From Deltaproteobacteria bacterium (GTDB lineage: Bacteria > Desulfobacterota > Desulfuromonadia > Desulfuromonadales > BM103), in contig JAGXHL010000026.1 in NCBI GenBank assembly GCA_024636215.1, forward strand, positions 1 to 9,473: a DNA stretch of 9,473 nucleotides. The letters run 5' to 3'. Positions 6,909 to 9,473 of this stretch are shown one piece after another. The translations under genes were made by a program, and so were the position numbers. Below the pieces are notes generated by a model, which had not been told where the DNA came from, made no database searches, and was given only the letters and a program-made list of their open reading frames with translations. The first letter of the stretch is position 1. Every line of letters begins with the position of its first letter.

Positions 6909-8194
6909 GCCGTTTACCTGTTGCTGTACAGCGATACCTCGACAAGAGCGCCGTCAAGGGTCCATGGGTTCTTGCCGGAGATGCGCGTACCGGTTTTGCC
7001 GGCGCCGTTGTGATCCCGTCGCTGGCTGAAGGTGCCAGTCTGTTTGCAACCGTGAAAAGTCTGGCAGCGAATGCTCCGCATTGGCTTGCCCGCTTTCTTG
7101 TCATCATCGTCGTAAACCATGGTGTACATGCTTCGGATTCAGATCGTCGGCAGAACAGTATCGATCTGACAGGAATTGCCAATATTGCCAGGCAAACCGA
7201 TCTTTGCCTTGCGTGGGTTGACGCCGCCAGTTCCGGTTATGAAGTCCCGGCCAGGCAGGCAGGGGTTGGTTTCGCCCGCAAGCTCGGCATGGATCTCGCC
7301 CTGTCGTGCCTCAACTGGACTGAGGATCCTCTGCTGATCTGTCTCGACGCAGATACCCTGGTGGAAACAAATTACCTGCAGACAATCGTCTCTCATTTTC
7401 GTCGCTCAGCTTTGGGTGCGGCGACTTTACCCTTCCGGCATCAGCCGGGGGGCAATGCCGGTCAGCAGGCTGCAATTGATCGCTACGAGCTCTTCCTGCG
7501 CAGCTATGTTTATGGCCTGCGGCTGGCCGGTTCGCCTTACGCGTTCAATACCGTTGGCAGTGCCATGGCGTGCCGAGCCTCTGCTTATGTGCGTTGCGGC
7601 GGCATGAATTGCCGCAGGGCAGGGGAAGACTTTTACTTTCTGCAGAAACTGGCAAAAATTGATGGCGTTGATCAGTTGTCAGGAACGACTGTCTTCCCCG
7701 AGCCGCGTGTTTCTGATCGGGTTCCCTTTGGCACCGGGCGCAGTATGGGTCGTCTGCTCAATGGCGATACGCAAGCCGTGCTCTTTTACCCGGCAGGGCC
7801 TTTTCGGGTTCTGGCCGGCTGGTTGCTTACTGTTGAGCAAAGTTTGTCTGCCGATGCTGAAACGCTTTTGACATGCGCTGAAAAGATTTCCCCGGTTTTG
7901 GCTGATTATCTGCAACAGAGCAACTGGCTTAGCGTCTGGCCACGCTTGCAGTCAACACACCGAAGCAGAATGCGACGTCTGCAGGCGTTTCACGCCTGGT
8001 TTGACGGTTTCAGAACCATGCGCATGATCCACATGCTGTGCGATGCAGGTTTCAATCGGGGCGAACCTGAAGATGTCCTTCCTGAGTACTTCTATTGGGA
8101 TGAACGTGATTGTCCCGGAGCACAGGCAGAGATACTGGAAGAGCTGCGTTTGCACGATGGAGCAGCGCGGCTGATAAGTATGTCGAAAATCTAA
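6905..8194 (+). CDS. Family 2-like (GT-A fold) glycosyltransferase
   Basis: The 429-residue product looks like an inverting GT-A glycosyltransferase of the GT2 type. AVVIPSLAE (about 34-42) is the nucleotide-sugar-binding first strand, RKLGMDLAL precedes the core, CLDADT holds the DxD metal-binding motif (D148, D150), and GEDFYFLQKL (240-249) carries the ED motif of the acceptor/base region (E241, D242). The C-terminal 150 residues are not a recognisable domain. I see no signal peptide and no clear membrane helix, so it is probably cytosolic or peripheral. The ATG overlaps the miaA stop by 4 nt (ATGA) and no good ribosome-binding site precedes it, implying translational coupling to miaA. The donor sugar and acceptor cannot be told from sequence; there is no surrounding polysaccharide cluster. 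Confidence 0.82.
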   Translation: MSRLPVAVQRYLDKSAVKGPWVLAGDARTGFAGAVVIPSLAEGASLFATVKSLAANAPHWLARFLVIIVVNHGVHASDSDRRQNSIDLTGIANIARQTDLCLAWVDAASSGYEVPARQAGVGFARKLGMDLALSCLNWTEDPLLICLDADTLVETNYLQTIVSHFRRSALGAATLPFRHQPGGNAGQQAAIDRYELFLRSYVYGLRLAGSPYAFNTVGSAMACRASAYVRCGGMNCRRAGEDFYFLQKLAKIDGVDQLSGTTVFPEPRVSDRVPFGTGRSMGRLLNGDTQAVLFYPAGPFRVLAGWLLTVEQSLSADAETLLTCAEKISPVLADYLQQSNWLSVWPRLQSTHRSRMRRLQAFHAWFDGFRTMRMIHMLCDAGFNRGEPEDVLPEYFYWDERDCPGAQAEILEELRLHDGAARLISMSKI

Positions 8195-8211
8195 AAAAGC
8201 TGTGCTATCAT
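8183..8211 (+). promoter_or_regulatory. Candidate promoter for the PilZ gene
   Basis: TCGAAA (8183-8188), a 17-nt spacer and TATCAT (8206-8211) preceded by TG (8203-8204) give a -35/extended -10 arrangement; the hexamers match consensus at 4 of 6 and 5 of 6. It overlaps the last codons of the glycosyltransferase gene. A start near 8218 would leave about 62 nt of leader before the PilZ ATG. Confidence 0.4.
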
Positions 8212-8239
8212 ATACGATAAGGTTGCTGACCCTGATCCT

Positions 8240-8263
8240 CCGCCCCAGCCTGACCGCTGGCGG
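8240..8263 (+). repeat. GC-rich hairpin in the PilZ leader
   Basis: CCGCC (8240-8244) pairs with GGCGG (8259-8263), then after a CC bulge AGC (8247-8249) pairs with GCT (8256-8258) around a 6-nt loop. An alternative fold pairs CCAGC (8245-8249) with GCTGG (8256-8260). No T-run follows, so it is not a classical terminator for the upstream genes. It ends 16 nt before the PilZ ATG. Confidence 0.4.
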
Positions 8264-8279
8264 GCTGAAAGCGATACTG

Positions 8280-8666
8280 ATGAGCTCCCCTGACAACTCT
8301 GGATGTGACGCAGAACAAAAAAATCAGCGTCATGCCACGCGTTCTCCATTGATTGTAGAAAAGATCCCCTGTGGTGATGGCCAGAAAACCTTGTTCGGCT
8401 ATGCCAAGAATGTCAGCCGGGGAGGATTGTTTATTGCTACAGTCAAGCCGCGTGAGCCGGGTGAAGAGTTTATTATTGAGCTGACCCTGCCGATGAAGCC
8501 CGGGTATACCTTTCGCTGTCGGTGCGAGGTTGTCTGGAAACGCCACTTCCAACGGAAGAGTTCTCATGAGCCGGGTATGGGGTTGCGTTTTATTGATATT
8601 GCCGACGCCGACGGTGACATGATTGATGAGTGGGTGACAACGCAGACGACAAAGTATTCGCGATAG
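8280..8666 (+). CDS. PilZ domain protein (candidate c-di-GMP receptor)
   Basis: PilZ domains bind the second messenger cyclic di-GMP and switch motility, exopolysaccharide or transcription outputs. This 128-residue protein is a single PilZ domain with both binding motifs intact: RxxxR as R17-H-A-T-R21 and [D/N]xSxxG as N44-V-S-R-G-G49. The remainder fits the beta-barrel, including VVWKR and the PGMGLRFIDI strand near the C-terminus. The ATG at 8280 is preferred; a GTG at 8202 would add 26 residues but falls inside the proposed -10 box and the extra segment does not resemble PilZ sequence. The Shine-Dalgarno is weak (GAAAG, about 8 nt upstream). It lies 85 nt after the glycosyltransferase and probably has its own promoter. 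With no output domain it presumably acts through a protein partner. Confidence 0.9.
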   Translation: MSSPDNSGCDAEQKNQRHATRSPLIVEKIPCGDGQKTLFGYAKNVSRGGLFIATVKPREPGEEFIIELTLPMKPGYTFRCRCEVVWKRHFQRKSSHEPGMGLRFIDIADADGDMIDEWVTTQTTKYSR

Positions 8667-8754
8667 TTTGCCGTGATAGAGGTGGGTGTCCATTTCTGTC
8701 GATTATATTGTAAAAATGTTTTCTATAAGCAGCCGCTTTAGTTGCTGCGATGAA

Positions 8755-8759
8755 AGGAG
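8755..8759 (+). promoter_or_regulatory. Strong Shine-Dalgarno for the ferritin-like gene
   Basis: AGGAG, within AAAGGAGA (8753-8760), stands 6 nt before ATG 8766. It decides between that ATG and an out-of-frame ATG at 8761. It is among the strongest ribosome-binding sites in the window, suggesting good expression. Upstream in the 99-bp gap is an A/T-rich stretch with TATAAG at 8724-8729, a possible -10 without a clear -35, and a small GCAGC/GCTGC inverted repeat (8729-8733, 8744-8748). Confidence 0.6.
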
Positions 8760-8765
8760 AATGCC

Positions 8766-9263
8766 ATGCCCCAGGAAATGAAATTGCTCGAGGCAATCAA
8801 ACTTGCCATCCAGACGGAAAAGGATGTGATGGATTTCTATCTCAGAGCGGCGTCATTGACCAACAATGAACGCGGCAAAAAGGTATTTGAACTGCTTGCC
8901 AGAGAAGAGCGTGAGCATGCCGGACATTTTTTTAAAATTTATACAGGCAGTGAGCTGGGCTCTTTTGAAGATTTTATGGCACAACCGCCCAGTTCCAATC
9001 ATGCCATGCTTAAGGCGTTGGAAAAGGCACTTGATGAAAATATTCATGAGCGCAAGGCTATGGAACTGGCATTGCGGGAGGAAGAAGATCTGGCCAAGAG
9101 TTTGCGCATGACAGCTTCCCATATTGTTGATCCGGCCGTAAGAGCAGTATTCGATCGCATGGTAGAGGAAACGGAAACCCATTATGCGCTGATTGAATCA
9201 GAATACGCCCACATGATGGCCATGGTACACGAAACGGATATCGATACCTATGTACGCGAATAA
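8766..9263 (+). CDS. Ferritin-like (rubrerythrin-type) diiron protein
   Basis: The 165-residue, almost wholly helical product has the spacing of a four-helix ferritin-like diiron protein: E18 in helix 1, E48-x-x-H51 in helix 2 (EEREHAGHF), a Glu-rich third helix (about 90-108), and a fourth helix with E134, E137 and H139 (EETETHYALIE). Relatives act in iron storage or in peroxide and oxygen detoxification in anaerobes. There is no C-terminal rubredoxin domain (no CxxC pairs; no cysteine at all), so it is not a full rubrerythrin and would need an outside electron donor if it is a peroxidase. No signal peptide is visible, so it should be cytosolic. Its last 14 nt overlap the start of an exported c-type cytochrome gene. 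The exact activity cannot be told from sequence. Confidence 0.87.
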   Translation: MPQEMKLLEAIKLAIQTEKDVMDFYLRAASLTNNERGKKVFELLAREEREHAGHFFKIYTGSELGSFEDFMAQPPSSNHAMLKALEKALDENIHERKAMELALREEEDLAKSLRMTASHIVDPAVRAVFDRMVEETETHYALIESEYAHMMAMVHETDIDTYVRE

Positions 9264-9473
9264 CAGATCGAAAAGCATTCTGCTGCTGGCAGGCTTATTG
9301 TTGTTGCCGTGCTCTGTGCTCGCTGTCACCGGCGCCATTCACGATGTTCATCGTCTGCCGGCCAATGACGAATTCCAGAGCACGATTGAGGCCCGTTGTA
9401 CAATCTGCCATACACGGGACCGGGTTGATGAAGCCATAGGGCAACAGACAGATCTAAATACCCTTCTGCAACG
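9250..9473 (+). CDS. Exported c-type cytochrome, N-terminal part (runs off right edge)
   Basis: An ATG at 9250 opens a frame with no stop through 9473 (74 codons visible). The N-terminus is a signal peptide: a short basic region with R6 and K8, a hydrophobic core ILLLAGLLLLP (10-20), and a probable signal peptidase I site after SVLA (A25). The LLPC at 18-21 is not a good lipobox because Pro precedes Cys. The mature part carries a c-type heme site, C50-T-I-C53-H54, so covalent heme attachment in the periplasm is expected. Only one CxxCH is visible; the total heme number is unknown. The start overlaps the ferritin-like gene by 14 nt with no strong ribosome-binding site, implying coupled translation. 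Confidence 0.85.
   Translation, partial: MYANNRSKSILLLAGLLLLPCSVLAVTGAIHDVHRLPANDEFQSTIEARCTICHTRDRVDEAIGQQTDLNTLLQ

Noticed and set aside
8729..8748. GCAGC/GCTGC inverted repeat before the ferritin-like gene as a terminator
   Set aside because: The stem is only 5 bp and no T-run follows; it precedes a strong Shine-Dalgarno instead.
9304..9330. Lipoprotein signal in the cytochrome (Leu-Leu-Pro-Cys)
   Set aside because: Proline before the cysteine does not fit the lipobox; a signal peptidase I site after SVLA is more likely.
1..9473. Mobile elements, CRISPR arrays, tRNA or rRNA genes, toxin-antitoxin or defence systems
   Set aside because: No transposase, terminal repeats, regularly spaced repeats, cloverleaf-like segment or toxin-like small gene pair was found; the genes are mostly core functions with uniform composition.

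Overview
This is a bacterial chromosomal segment of moderately high GC with densely packed genes and short intergenic gaps. The gene set suggests an anaerobic or metal-respiring deltaproteobacterium of the Desulfuromonadales (Geobacter/Pelobacter/Desulfuromonas type). It includes a PAP I-type poly(A) polymerase, a divergent MiaA of the GLEYR type, a single-domain PilZ protein and a ferritin-like protein overlapping an exported c-type cytochrome. The lineage is an inference from gene content; no rRNA or other decisive marker is present.

Layout, left to right. Positions 1-546 on the minus strand hold folK (folate biosynthesis), followed 5 nt later by the start of a small hydrophobic protein that runs off the left edge. 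A 312-bp divergent intergenic region (547-858) carries a good sigma70-like promoter for folK and an extended -10 element for the plus-strand genes. Positions 859-4551 (plus) form a tight three-gene operon: a MoxR AAA+ ATPase, a DUF58 (VWA-like) membrane protein and a TgpA-type membrane transglutaminase with its Cys-His-Asp triad intact. This trio is a widespread conserved module, thought to combine a chaperone-like ATPase, its partner and a membrane-anchored papain-like enzyme. pcnB (poly(A) polymerase, minus) converges on the operon so closely that the two stop codons overlap.

From about 5930 everything is on the plus strand. A promoter and a small perfect hairpin precede a divergent miaA (tRNA A37 prenyltransferase family), which overlaps by ATGA with a family 2-like glycosyltransferase. 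A PilZ-domain c-di-GMP receptor candidate follows, with its own promoter and a GC-rich leader hairpin. Next come a ferritin-like diiron protein and an exported cytochrome c that overlaps it by 14 nt and runs off the right edge.

There is no clear sign of a mobile element, CRISPR array, RNA gene or defence island. Most of the window is ordinary core-genome sequence. The points most worth a second look are the translationally coupled divergent MiaA and glycosyltransferase, the missing conventional start codon of the DUF58 gene, the hairpin over the miaA ribosome-binding site, and the ferritin-like/cytochrome pair.
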